A stretch of 64,000 nt of DNA from Magnolia sinica (lineage: Eukaryota > Streptophyta > Magnoliopsida > Magnoliales > Magnoliaceae). The stretch is taken from assembly GCF_029962835.1 (NCBI RefSeq), contig NC_080581.1, positions 23,450,001 through 23,514,000 of the forward strand, in the 5' to 3' direction. Under the pieces are notes generated by a model, which saw only the letters and a list, made by a program, of their open reading frames with translations, was not told the origin of the DNA and made no database searches. Positions 12,301 through 22,148 of this stretch are shown in pieces (position 1 is the stretch's first letter; the number at the start of each line of letters is the position of its first letter). The translations under genes and the position numbers were made by a program.

Positions 12301-12959
12301 CTGACGATAATGAATTTAAAGATGTTGTGAGAGGACCTCTAGCTTTTTCTATGCAATACAATAAATATTGTATTAATGGTTTCCTCTTTGTCACTAAGGA
12401 CTATGAGGAGAATAAAACGAACCAAAACAGTGGGGTTGGGACAGAGGGTATGACAACCTTTCGATCAAGTGCTAAGGATATCAATACAGTGGATGAAAAT
12501 CAACCTTACTACGGAGTCCTTCGTAGAATTATCCAATTGGAGTACCGAACAGGGTACAAGCCCGTCCTATTTAAGTGTGATTGGGTGAAAGTGACACATC
12601 ATGGTGTTTCTTTTGATGTAGAAGCGAATTTGAGATTAGTAAATTTAGCTAGTCTTTACAGTTGAGACAAAGTCGGTGACGAGCCCTTCATTCTTGCAGA
12701 GCATGCCACGTAAGTTTTCTACTCCAGAGATCCAAAAAATCCTGACTGGCATGTGGTCTTGGAGGTTCCCCAAAAAATTTTTGTCGAAGAAGAGACGTGC
12801 GTTCTATCGGAACGATTAAGGGCTGTAAGTAATGCCGATGCAGGACCTGATCTCACCTCATTAGCAATGGTTGATGAATTGATATTCAATGAATCTGAAG
12901 ATGTCAGTGTTGTGGTCGAGAAAACAAAGAAAAGAAAACGATCGAAGAGAATCTACTGA
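9361..12959 (+). pseudogene. CACTA transposase (TNPD-type), inactivated by stops
   Basis: This encoded the catalytic transposase of the CACTA element. Three exons can be read: 9361-11693, 11775-12101 and 12197-12959, joined by short GT-AG introns of 81 and 95 bp. The first 90 or so codons match a transposase-associated domain (CPCTTC, HLMKNGF, HGEH). Codons from about 160 onward match the Transposase_21 family, including RHNLDVMHIEKN near 11074 and MYPFER at the first intron. In-frame stops occur at 10558-10560 (TAG), 10657-10659 (TGA), 12663-12665 (TGA) and 12711-12713 (TAA). The frame is otherwise preserved from end to end. The start at 9361 was chosen because a 3' splice site (GTGCAG) sits just upstream and MDPLVNRD begins the homology. 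Upstream regulation is unclear. Confidence 0.9.
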
Positions 12960-13136
12960 TTTGTTTGTATTTTCTAAGCATGTAACAGAATGATATTTAT
13001 TGGAGGAAGTTTAAACAAGGTTTGGATAATATAGTGAATTTTTGTACTTTATCGTGATCTAAATTATTTCTTAACTATTAGCTTTTTTAAAAAAAAATCT
13101 TTTCTTATCTTTTCATATTAGGGAAGAAATAGGCAC

Positions 13137-14860
13137 ATGGATTCACAAGCAGAGGTATTGGGTGCGCAGGTGCTTGGGAGTACAGATTCAAGCAATACCA
13201 AAGGTAATAAGATACTTCTCCTTAATTATATATGTAAATTTCCTTTTCCTTATATATTGGCAGTAATCAATGATGTGTATATATAACTGTTATTCTTTTT
13301 ATGTAATTGTGTCAGCTTCTTCTTCATCTAAAAAAAGAGGCATTACTAGGGGGGTCTCTTTACTTGTGCCACCTGATAGGAAAAAAGTCCTAAAGACGAA
13401 TGAATTCGGGCAACCGAATGAGGACTGTTCCGATCACAGGGACTTTGCATCGCATGTCGGTGTCCTCTCCCGTTCTCATATCCCGATCATATACCCGGAC
13501 TTTCGCCAAGTGCCTCATGAACATATTCATATGGTCACAGAAAGATTGTCACAGTTTTATGAGTTTGAGGGTCAAAGTTGGGCTGCAAGTCTTGATTACG
13601 TTACAAAACGCATCAATGAAGCGTGGAGGAATTACAAGAGAAGATTGATTGCAAAATATATTACAAACAAGGATCTTATTGCTGTAAGAGATGCCCCCCC
13701 AGGTATCCCTATGGAGGATTGGAAGGCCTTCGTGGATCAACGTACCACCGAGGAATTCAAGAGGGTAAGCGCAAGGAATAAAGTCAATCGGGCCAAGCTA
13801 AAAGGACCTGCGTGTCTTGGGAGGCACAGCATGGCTGTTACTCGTCATAAGATGGTATGTATTTAAAAATAGATATTATAGTTTAAAATTAAATTTAAAT
13901 TTGAATTATCATTCATCTAAATCTATTAATGATGTGTATTTCAATGATATATAATGTGCCAAAGGCGATGGAGAAGAATCTTACCTCTGATGTCGAGATA
14001 GGTAGATGTGAAGTCTTCTTAAGAGCCCATACAAGAAAGGACAAAGTTGTCCAATATCCTGAACTTGCTGTAAGTGTATCCCTCGTACCACTAACTAGTA
14101 CCCTTGTGAAAAGCCTAAGTATAACTTTGAATTATATTGCATTCATTTGTATTTTTCACAGGAAAAACTAGATGAGCTCTATAGTAGCAATCCTGCTTCT
14201 AGGATGATCGGCATGGATGATGCCCTTATAGAGGTAGTAATAAAATTTAAAAATTAGTAGAGTTTTATGGTAATTCTGAATATCCTAATAACTTAATTTA
14301 CAATGTTTTACAGTTGGTTGGGTCTGACAATAGAGGGCGAATGCGGGGTCTAGGTTGCTCAATAAGCAAGGTCGGACTGAAGAAGTCAGCCCCTGCTCGT
14401 TCAAAGGTAGAGAATGTGACAAAAGAAAAAGAGAGCGTAACTCAAGAGTTATCTCAGGTAAAGAAAAAATTGGATGGTATGACCTAAGATATAGTTGAGA
14501 TGAAGAAAACATTGGTTGATATGCAGAAAGATAGACAGTATATTCAAAATCTCTCATCACCAACAATCGCTAAATCTACTCAGGCGTCATCAGTATGCAA
14601 GTATAAATTTTTTACTATAATGAGCTTACAATTATATTATAAACGCTAACAATACCAATGCCATTTTATGTTTAAATGTAGCCGGATATTATATATATCG
14701 GTAAGAGATGCGACTTGCTTGGTTTTGGAAAACGTGGTGTAGTTGCTCGTGGTGAAGTACACGAAGTTAATCCAAATGCAATGTCCATTGCGAGCCGTTG
14801 GAGGATGGAGCTTTTGTTGTTGTCCTGACTGAGGTTATACAACCTCACGCTCCTTTGTGA
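13137..14860 (+). pseudogene. TNPA-like plant transposase (Ptta/En/Spm, Transposase_24-type)
   Basis: This is the second gene of the CACTA element, probably the DNA-binding partner that recognises subterminal repeats. Exons read as 13137-13203, 13316-13854, 13965-14069, 14162-14233, 14314-14592 and 14682-14860, all with GT-AG borders. Exon 2 carries the conserved WRNYKRRL and NRAKLKGPACLGRHS stretch. Exon 5 is charged and heptad-like (about 14400-14560), a likely coiled coil. A TAA at 14485-14487 interrupts that coiled coil. Near 14790 the frame appears shifted: one frame stops at 14826-14828, while another continues with VVVLTEVIQPHAPL to a TGA at 14858-14860. The family assignment follows the exon 2 motifs and position after TNPD. 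The exact exon set is inferred from splice signals. Confidence 0.75.
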
Positions 14861-14974
14861 AAAGAAGATGGGTTCGCATCTACACTTGGAGAGGCCGGTC
14901 CAGGATCATTTGTGCAATGGGGGAAAGAGGCTTTGAGAATTCAATAATTTGAACAAATTTGGTACCGTATAATT

Positions 14975-15095
14975 GAACATGTGTTGTGTGCATTTTGAAC
15001 ATGTGTTGTGTGCATTTTGAACTCAATTTAAACTTGTTGTGTGCATTTTGAACTAATTTTGAACTTGCTGTGTGCATTTTGAACTAATTTGGCAC
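14975..15095. repeat. short tandem repeat, GTTGTGTGCATTTTGAAC unit
   Basis: Four units of roughly 25-35 bp sharing TTGTGTGCATTTTGAAC lie downstream of the TNPA-like gene. Between here and 15730 the sequence is AT-rich with no gene. Isolated splice-like signals (for example TTTCAG at about 15432) could mark small exons that I cannot assign. Confidence 0.7.
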
Positions 15096-15734
15096 TTGTT
15101 TTTTTTATTTCTTTTAATATTGAATGAATTTTGTACTCTATATTTGAATGTATTTATAGTCTTAGGCTCCATTTGGTCATCACATTAGTATTTATAAAAA
15201 CATTTTTTTTTGAAAACCAAATGGAGCCTAAGCTCTTTTTTAACTCTGCCAATGCAACTCCTTGCATTGCCGGTCCCAAGCCCGGGTAAAGGAGGAGGGA
15301 GAAGGGCTTTAGAATGAATCGTCAACTATGGAGGAGATCTTGAAAATGCAGTGAGTATCTCTGGTTTTATAGTTTTACTTGTACATTCCTATATTGATTA
15401 CTCAAGCATGACGGTTATGCGCATTCTTTCAGGTGGATGTTGCATGTGGGAGGGTTGGAGCTGCATATTTCGGATTCAAGCATCTGGTACGTCTCTTGTC
15501 AAGAATGCATATGTGTAGTTCATTAAATAGTACATTATGTGATATCGTGTGCATGATATCTATGTTGTAATTTTCCTCATGTATTTTGCTTAAAATCCAT
15601 GTTTATGTATGATTCTCATGCATTGACATGGATTTGAGCTAAAAAAGATCGAAATAGAAAATTTGAGAAAACAGGGGAGATTTTCTTTTATAAAGTAAGT
15701 ATCTGGGACCAAGTGGTTACGTATTTGCTCCATT

Positions 15735-16065
15735 AAATTTGCTCAAAATTAATGGAGCAAACCCGGATGTGCGTCGGAGCTATCCGGATGAGCGGGGGTC
15801 CCTGGAAGGTGGGAACCGCTGTTATGACCATGATGAAGTTGTCCATTTCCTATGGACAGTATTGGAGGGGTCTGGCCATTTGGATAGGCCGTGTTTATGT
15901 ATTTGATCGAAATTAATGGAGCAGACCCGGATGTGCGTCGGAGCTATTCGGAAGAGCGGGGTTCCCTGGAAAGAGGGAACCGCTATTATGACCATGATGA
16001 AGCTGTCCATTTTTTATGGACAGCATTGGAGGGGCCTGGCATTTATGTCGAATGGCCGTATTTAT
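15735..16065. repeat. direct duplication, period 164 bp
   Basis: Two imperfect copies (near 15735-15900 and 15900-16065) share AATGGAGCA-ACCCGGATGTG, GACCATGATGAAG and TTGGAGGGG blocks. The unit has moderate GC unlike its surroundings and directly precedes the telomere-like array. Reading frames through it (15891-16142) have no recognised homology. Confidence 0.8.
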
Positions 16066-16084
16066 ATCTGTATTTGCTTTGCAG

Positions 16085-19000
16085 GGACTATACCCTTAAC
16101 CTAAACTTGAACCTACACCTAATCCTAATCGTAACTCCCTAACCTAAACCTACACCTAAACTTGAAAAACCAAACATAAACCCGACCTCGAACCCAAACC
16201 CGATTTCCTAAACCTAAACCTTAACCTATTCTCAATTCCCTAAACCTATGTCTTCTAACCTAAACCTAAACCTAAACCTTAACTTATACCTATAACTTAT
16301 AACCTAAACCAAAACCCATGACCTAAAACCTTAACCTATAACCCAAAACCTCAACCTTAACTTAAACCTATAACATAAACCTGAACATATAACCTTAACC
16401 TAAAACCTAAAACCTAAACCTAAACCTATAACCTAAATGTATTCTCAATTCCCTAAACTTAAACCTACACCTAATCCTAATCGTAACTCCCTAACCTAAA
16501 CCTATACCTAAACTTGAAAACCCAAACATAAACCCGACCCCGAACCCAAACCCGATTTCCTAAACCTAAACCTTAACCTATTCTCAATTCCCTAAACCTA
16601 TGTCTTATAACCTAAACTTAAACCTAAACCTAAACCTATAACCTAAACTCAATTCCCTAAACCTCAACCTAAACCTAAACCTAAACCTATAACCTAAACT
16701 CAATTCCCTAAACCTCAACCTAGACCTAATCCTAAACCTAAACCTAAACTCAAATCCCTAAACCTTAACCTAGACCTAGACCTAAACCTAAACCTATAGC
16801 CTAAACTCAATTCCCTAAACCTCAACCTAAACCTAAACTCAAATCCCTAAACCTTAACCTAGACCTAGACCTAAACCTAAACCTATAGCCTAAACTCAAT
16901 TCCCTAAACCTTAACCTAGACCTAATCCTAAACCAGAACCTAAACTCAAATCCCTAAACCTTAACCTAGACCTAGACCTAAACCTAAACCTATAGCCTAA
17001 ACTCAATTCCCTAAACCTCAACCTAAACCTATAACCTAAACTCAATTCCCTAAACCTCAACCTAGACCTAATCCTAAACCAGAACCTAAACTCAAATCCC
17101 TAAACCTTAACCTAGACCTAGACCTAAACCTAAACCTATAGCCTAAACTCAATTCCCTAAACCTCAACCTAAACCTAAACCTAAACCTATAGCCTAAACT
17201 TAATTCCCTAAACCTTAACCTAGACCTAGACTTAAACCTAAACCTATAGCCTAAACTCAATTCCCTAAACCTCAACCTAAACCTAAACCTAAACCTATAA
17301 CCTAAACTCAATTCCCTAAACCTCAACCTAAACCTAAACTTAAACCTATAGCCTAAACTCAATTCCCTAAACCTCAACCTAGACCTAATCCTAAACCTAT
17401 AACCAAAACCCAAACCGACACTTAAACCTAAACCTAAACCTAAACCTATACCCTAACCTCAACCTAGACCTAAACTTAAACCTATAGCCTAAACTCAAAT
17501 CGCTAAACATTAACCTAGACCTAGACCTAAACCTAAACTTATAGCCTAAACTCAATTCCCTAAACCTCAACCTAAACCTAAACCTAAACCTATAACCTAA
17601 ACTCAATTCCCTAAACCTCAACCGCTGACCTAGACCTAATCCTAAACCTAAACCTAAACTCAAATCCCTAAACCTTAACCTAGACCTAGACCTAAACCTA
17701 AACCTATAGCCTAAACTCAATTCCCTAAACCTCAACCTAAACCTAAACCTAAACCTATAACCTAAACTCAATTCCCTAAACCTCAACCTAGACCTAATCC
17801 TAAACCTAAACCTAAACTCAAATCCCTAAACCTTAACCTATAACCTAACCTAAACCTATAACCAAAACCCAAACCGACACCTAAACCTAAACCTAAACCT
17901 AAACCTATAACCTAACCTCAACCTACACCTAAACTTAAACTTATAGCCTAAACTCAAATCCCTAAACCTTAACCGCTGACCTAGACCTAAACCTAAACCT
18001 ATAGCCTAAACTCAATTCCCTAAACCTCAACCTAGACCTAATCCTAAACCTATAACCAAAACCCAAACCGACACCTAAACCTAAACCTAAACCTAAACCT
18101 ATAACCTAACCTCAACCTAGACCTAAACTTAAACCTATAGCCTAAACTCAAATCGCTAAACCTTAACCTAGACCTAGACCTAAACCTAAACCTATAGCCT
18201 AAACTCAATTCCCTAAACCTCAACCTAAACCTATAACCTAAACTCAATTCCCTAAACCTCAACCTAGACCTAATCCTAAACCTAAACCTAAACTCAATTC
18301 CCTAAACCTTAACCTAGACCTAGACCTAAACCTAAACCTATAGCCTAAACTCAATTCCCTAAACCTCAACCTAAACCTAAACCTAAACCTATAGCCTAAA
18401 CTCAATTCCCTAAACCTTAACCTAGACCTAGACTTAAACCTAAACCTATAGCCTAAACTCAATTCCCTAAACCTCAACCTAGACCTAATCCTAAACCTAA
18501 ACCTAAACTCAAATCCCTAAACCTTAACCTATAACCTAACCTAAACCTATAACCAAAACCCAAACCGACACCTAAACCTAAACCTAAACCTAAACCTATA
18601 ACCTAACCTCAACCTACACCTAAACTTAAACCTATAGCCTAAACTCAAATCCCTAAACCTTAACCGCTGACCTAGACCTAAACCTAAACCTATAGCCTAA
18701 ACTCAATTCCCTAAACCTCAACCTAGACCTAATCCTAAACCTATAACCAAAACCCAAACCGACACCTAAACCTAAACCTAAACCTAAACCTATAACCTAA
18801 CCTCAACCTAGACCTAAACTTAAACCGACACCTAAACCTAAACCTAAACCTAAACCTATAACCTAACCTCAACCTAGACCTAAACCTAAACCTAAACCTA
18901 TAACCTAAACCAAAACCATAACCTATAACCTAAACTCGAACCCATTCTCAAATTCAAAAACCTATAACCTAAACCCAAACCTATAACCAAAATCAAAATC

Positions 19001-20293
19001 AAAACCAAAACCAAAACCTATAACCTAAACCCGAACCCATTCTCAAATCCCAAAACCTATAACCTAAACCGAAACCGTAACCTAATCCTATAACCTAAAC
19101 TCAAATCCCTAAACCTTAACCTATAACCTAACCTAAACCTATACTTATAACCTAAAACTATTCCCAAATCCCAAAACCTATTACCTAAACCTAACCTCTC
19201 CCTAAACTTATAACCTAAACTCAATTCCCTAAACCTAAACCTACACCTAATCCTAATCTCAACTCCCTAACCTAAACCTAAGCCTAAACTTGAAAACCCA
19301 AACTTAAACCCAATCCCGAACCTGAACCCGATTTCCTAAACCTAAACCATAACCCATTCTCAAATCCAAAAACCTATAACATAAACCTAAACCAAAACTA
19401 AAACTTATAACCTAAACCCGAACCCATTCTCAAATTCCAAAACCTATAACCTAAACCCGAACCCATTCTCAAATCCCAAAACCCAAACATAAACCTAAAC
19501 CTAAACATAAAACCTAAACCTAAACCTATAACCTAAACTCAAATCCCTAAACCTAAACCTAAACCTAAACCTAAACCTAATCCTATAACCTAAACTGAAA
19601 TCCCTAAACCTTAACCTATAACCTAACATAAACCTATACTTATAACCTAAAACTATTCCCAAATCCCAAAACCTATTACCTAAACCTATAACCTAAACTC
19701 AATTCCGTAAACCTCAACCTAGACCTAAACCTAAACCTAAACCTAAACCTATAGCCTAAACTCAAATCCCTAAACCTTAACCTATAACCTAACCTAAACC
19801 TATACTTATAACCTAAAACTATTCCCAAATCCCAAAACCTATTACCTAAACCTAACCTTTCCCTAAACCATAACCCATTCTCAATTCCCTAAAGCTATAA
19901 CCTATAACCTAAACCTAAACCTAAATATAAACCTAACCTAAACTTATAACCTTTCCTAAAACCTTTAACTTAAACCTAAACTTAAAACCTAAATGTATTC
20001 TCAAATTCTTAAACCCAAACCTACACCTAATCCTAATCTCAACTCCCTAACCTAAACCTAAACTTGAAAGCCCAAACCTAAACCCGATCCCGAACCCGAA
20101 CCCGATTTCCTAAACCTAAACCTTAACCTGTAATCAAGTTCCCAAAAGCTATAACCTATAACCTAAACCTTAACCTAAACCTAAACCAAAATCTATAACC
20201 TAAACCTTAACCTATAACCTAAACTTAATTATAACCTATAGCCTAACCTTAACCTAAACCTAAACCTCAACCTAAACCAAACCTAAACCTATA
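16085..20293. repeat. telomere-like (CCTAAA)n array with higher-order structure
   Basis: About 4.2 kb is made of CCTAAA hexamers (G-rich strand TTTAGG) mixed with CCCTAAA heptamers and variants such as CCTAGA, CCTATA and CTCAAT. From about 16640 to 18900 the units fall into a higher-order repeat of roughly 50-65 bp marked by AACTCAATTCCCTAAACC and AACCTATAGCC. Further down the units become more irregular and richer in CCAAAA and CCCGAACC. The C-rich strand is the plus strand, the sense strand of the transposon genes. Minus-strand open frames within it (17057-18477) arise because unit lengths are often multiples of three. The array lies wholly inside the CACTA element. Confidence 0.95.
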
Positions 20294-20455
20294 ATCATAT
20301 GGTGAGACCATTTCTTTTGTGTCAATTTCATTCCTCTTTGAGTTTTTTTTAATTCATTAAGAAAAAAAAGTGGTTATACGTGATGCACTTCTTTCCATTG
20401 TCTTTCTTTTCTCTAATGGGCATTCTAATTTATGAATGACATGACTGTTTGTAGG

Positions 20456-20530
20456 ATGATGGAATACACGAAGCTAAATTTCAAGGTGAAGTCGAGCACA
20501 TTTCTCTAATGAAGCCAAAGATTTGTATTT
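20456..20530 (+). other. possible last exon or captured fragment in the CACTA 3' region
   Basis: After a TTTGTAG acceptor at about 20455 the sequence GATGATGGAATACACGAAGC opens a frame of about 30 codons. It could be a terminal exon of a transposon transcript, or chance. No family recognised. Confidence 0.25.
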
Positions 20531-20539
20531 TCAGCATTA

Positions 20540-20755
20540 TTGTATTTGTAACTGTAATTGATTGTAATTGTAATTAATTGAATGAAGGATTGTAATTGTA
20601 ATTGAATGAATGAAGGATTGTAATTGTAATTGAATGAATGAATGATTGTACAGGTGGTATTTGAATGAACAGGTGGTAATTGAATGAACAGGTGATGAAT
20701 GAATGAATGATTGTACAGGTGGTAATTGAATGAACAGGTGATTTAATTTTTCAAT
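20540..20755. repeat. tandem repeat, TGTAATTGAATGAA unit
   Basis: Variable units of TTGTAATTG, GAATGAATGA and GGTGGTAATTGAATG alternate just inside the 3' subterminal palindrome array. Confidence 0.8.
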
Positions 20756-20763
20756 GTACAAAA

Positions 20764-21183
20764 TAGCTACGGATATTGACCGTAGCCACTAGTCAAACAG
20801 GTGTAGCCTTTTTAATTTTGGCATATTGCTACGGACTTTCAGCTACAAATAATATCCGTAGCTGTTTGAAGTTTTTGCTACAGATATAATTGCTATGGAT
20901 TATATCTGTAGCTATTTACAATATAGCTACGGATTAAATCCGTAGCCAATAATCAGATAGGTATAGCCTTTTAAATTTTGGCTTATTGCTACGGACTTTC
21001 AGCTACAAATAATATCTATAGCTGTTTATTTTTTTTGCTACAGGGGAAAAGGCTACGGATTTAATCCGTAGCCATAGGTTCCAGACCTATCGTTATGGCA
21101 CCTACGACGACGGTCGTGTTACGGACTAGCTACGGACTTAATCCGTAGCCATAGACCTATGGCTACGGATTAAATCCGTAACC
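20764..21183. repeat. 3' subterminal palindrome array (about 8 copies)
   Basis: Versions of the GCTACGGAT/ATCCGTAGC palindrome occur near 20764, 20829, 20885, 20934, 20991, 21053, 21128 and 21162. Some have GGACTTTCAGC or GGATATT spacers, so the array is partly a longer repeated module of about 160 bp. Copies outnumber those at the 5' end, an asymmetry common in CACTA elements. Confidence 0.85.
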
Positions 21184-21192
21184 TTTACCCAT

Positions 21193-21208
21193 TTTTTTGG
21201 TAGTGATT
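21193..21208 (-). repeat. CACTA right end: TIR + TSD ATT
   Basis: TTTTTTGGTAGTG ends at 21205, followed by ATT at 21206-21208. The LTR sequence then resumes. Confidence 0.93.
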
Positions 21209-22148
21209 CATTCATCCATTCACTATCCACTCGGGCTGGTGGTGCGCAACATTTGTTATGTGTACCTTCGCAAAGGCCAGGATTTCGGTTGGGGCACACG
21301 ACTAACCTGAGATCAGGAGTTTACCACATTGAGTCTGACTATCCAAATTTAGGTATGGGACTGGTTTGGATAGAAGTCCCTTATGGTGGACCCCGTAGCC
21401 TGTGACACTACGTATTATCATCCTGACTTCACACTCCAGCTTGGTCATTTCATTCGCATCGTATATTACATTACATCCACAGGCATATGACATTTTGGGT
21501 TGCTATGTTTCTGCACTTATATGGCCTAGACAGACCTAGCAGGATTTACATATTGATTGTATCCTCGACATCTGATATTTGACTCTCTATGACTCCTCAT
21601 TTGCATAGCTGATCTGTATTGCGTACTCTAATATTGTATGACTTATAGACTTGCAGTATTTTCGCTTACTCTGATATCGTATGATTCATGATCTTGTCAG
21701 TAATTTCCATATTGCATGATTAAGGCATTGTATTGAATTCTTGACACTTATCTTGTGCACACACTTACACCACCTTCTAAGGTTTCTATAAGCTTATACA
21801 CGATAAATACGTGCAGGTGGCATTAGGTTGCAGCAGCATCTAGCTTGGAGCGTGCAACTGACTTCTGGAGCTTTGTTTTTTATATATGTATTTCCTTTTC
21901 AGCATTGTATTTAAATGTTTATATTAGTGGATATGTGATGATGATGTTGCCTTTGTGAATTGGGTAAACTTGTGGTTATGCTTATTACGAGATAAATGTA
22001 AGATGGAAAATCCTCTTTGTAGGATCCCAGGATCGGAATCTGGCGTATGGGCGTTGGGATCTGAGAATGGGGTACTACGGAGGCTGTCAGCACCGGATTC
22101 GATGATCGAAAATTTTGTGAGCTCGGTTTTCAAGTTTGGGGTGTGACA

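Larger units (their letters stand above)
6305..21205 (+). mobile_element. CACTA (En/Spm) DNA transposon, complete ends, 14.9 kb
   Basis: The element starts CACTACCAAAAAA at 6305. It ends with the exact inverse at 21205 and is flanked by a 3-bp duplication ATT (6302-6304 and 21206-21208). TIR sequence, TSD length and subterminal repeats all fit the CACTA superfamily. On the plus strand it carries a TNPD-type transposase gene (9361-12959) and a TNPA-like gene (13137-14860), both with internal stops. A 4.2-kb telomere-like array follows them. Several MITEs sit in the 5' third. It lies inside LTR copy 2, whose two halves resume cleanly on either side. Cut-and-paste movement needs TNPD plus a subterminal-repeat binder. 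This copy probably no longer makes intact versions of either but has intact ends, so it could move if supplied in trans. Confidence 0.93.
3933..22148 (-). mobile_element. long LTR relic, copy 2, split by the CACTA at 6305-21205
   Basis: Leaving out the CACTA, 3933-6304 joins 21206-22148 to form a repeat of about 3.3 kb, co-linear with copy 1 at 964-2700. On the minus strand it starts TGTCACACCCC at 22148. The plus-strand left end reads TGTAACCC at 3933, so the two ends form a short imperfect inverted repeat typical of LTR termini. The right end cuts the coding sequence of a copia element, but I found no matching 5-bp duplication at the left end. It is therefore either an LTR with a rearranged flank or an insertion followed by deletion. 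No internal genes are present. Confidence 0.5.

Noticed and set aside
17057..18477. Minus-strand reading frames of 70-129 codons encoding FRELSLGYRFRFR repeats
   Set aside because: They are translations of the CCTAAA array. The 6-bp unit and many higher-order units are multiples of three, so stops are avoided by arithmetic. There is no independent gene signal.
16085..20293. A true chromosome end or a terminal telomere
   Set aside because: Unique transposon sequence (subterminal repeats, TIR, TSD) and then LTR sequence follow on the right side. The units are mostly a hexamer variant and highly irregular. It is interstitial.
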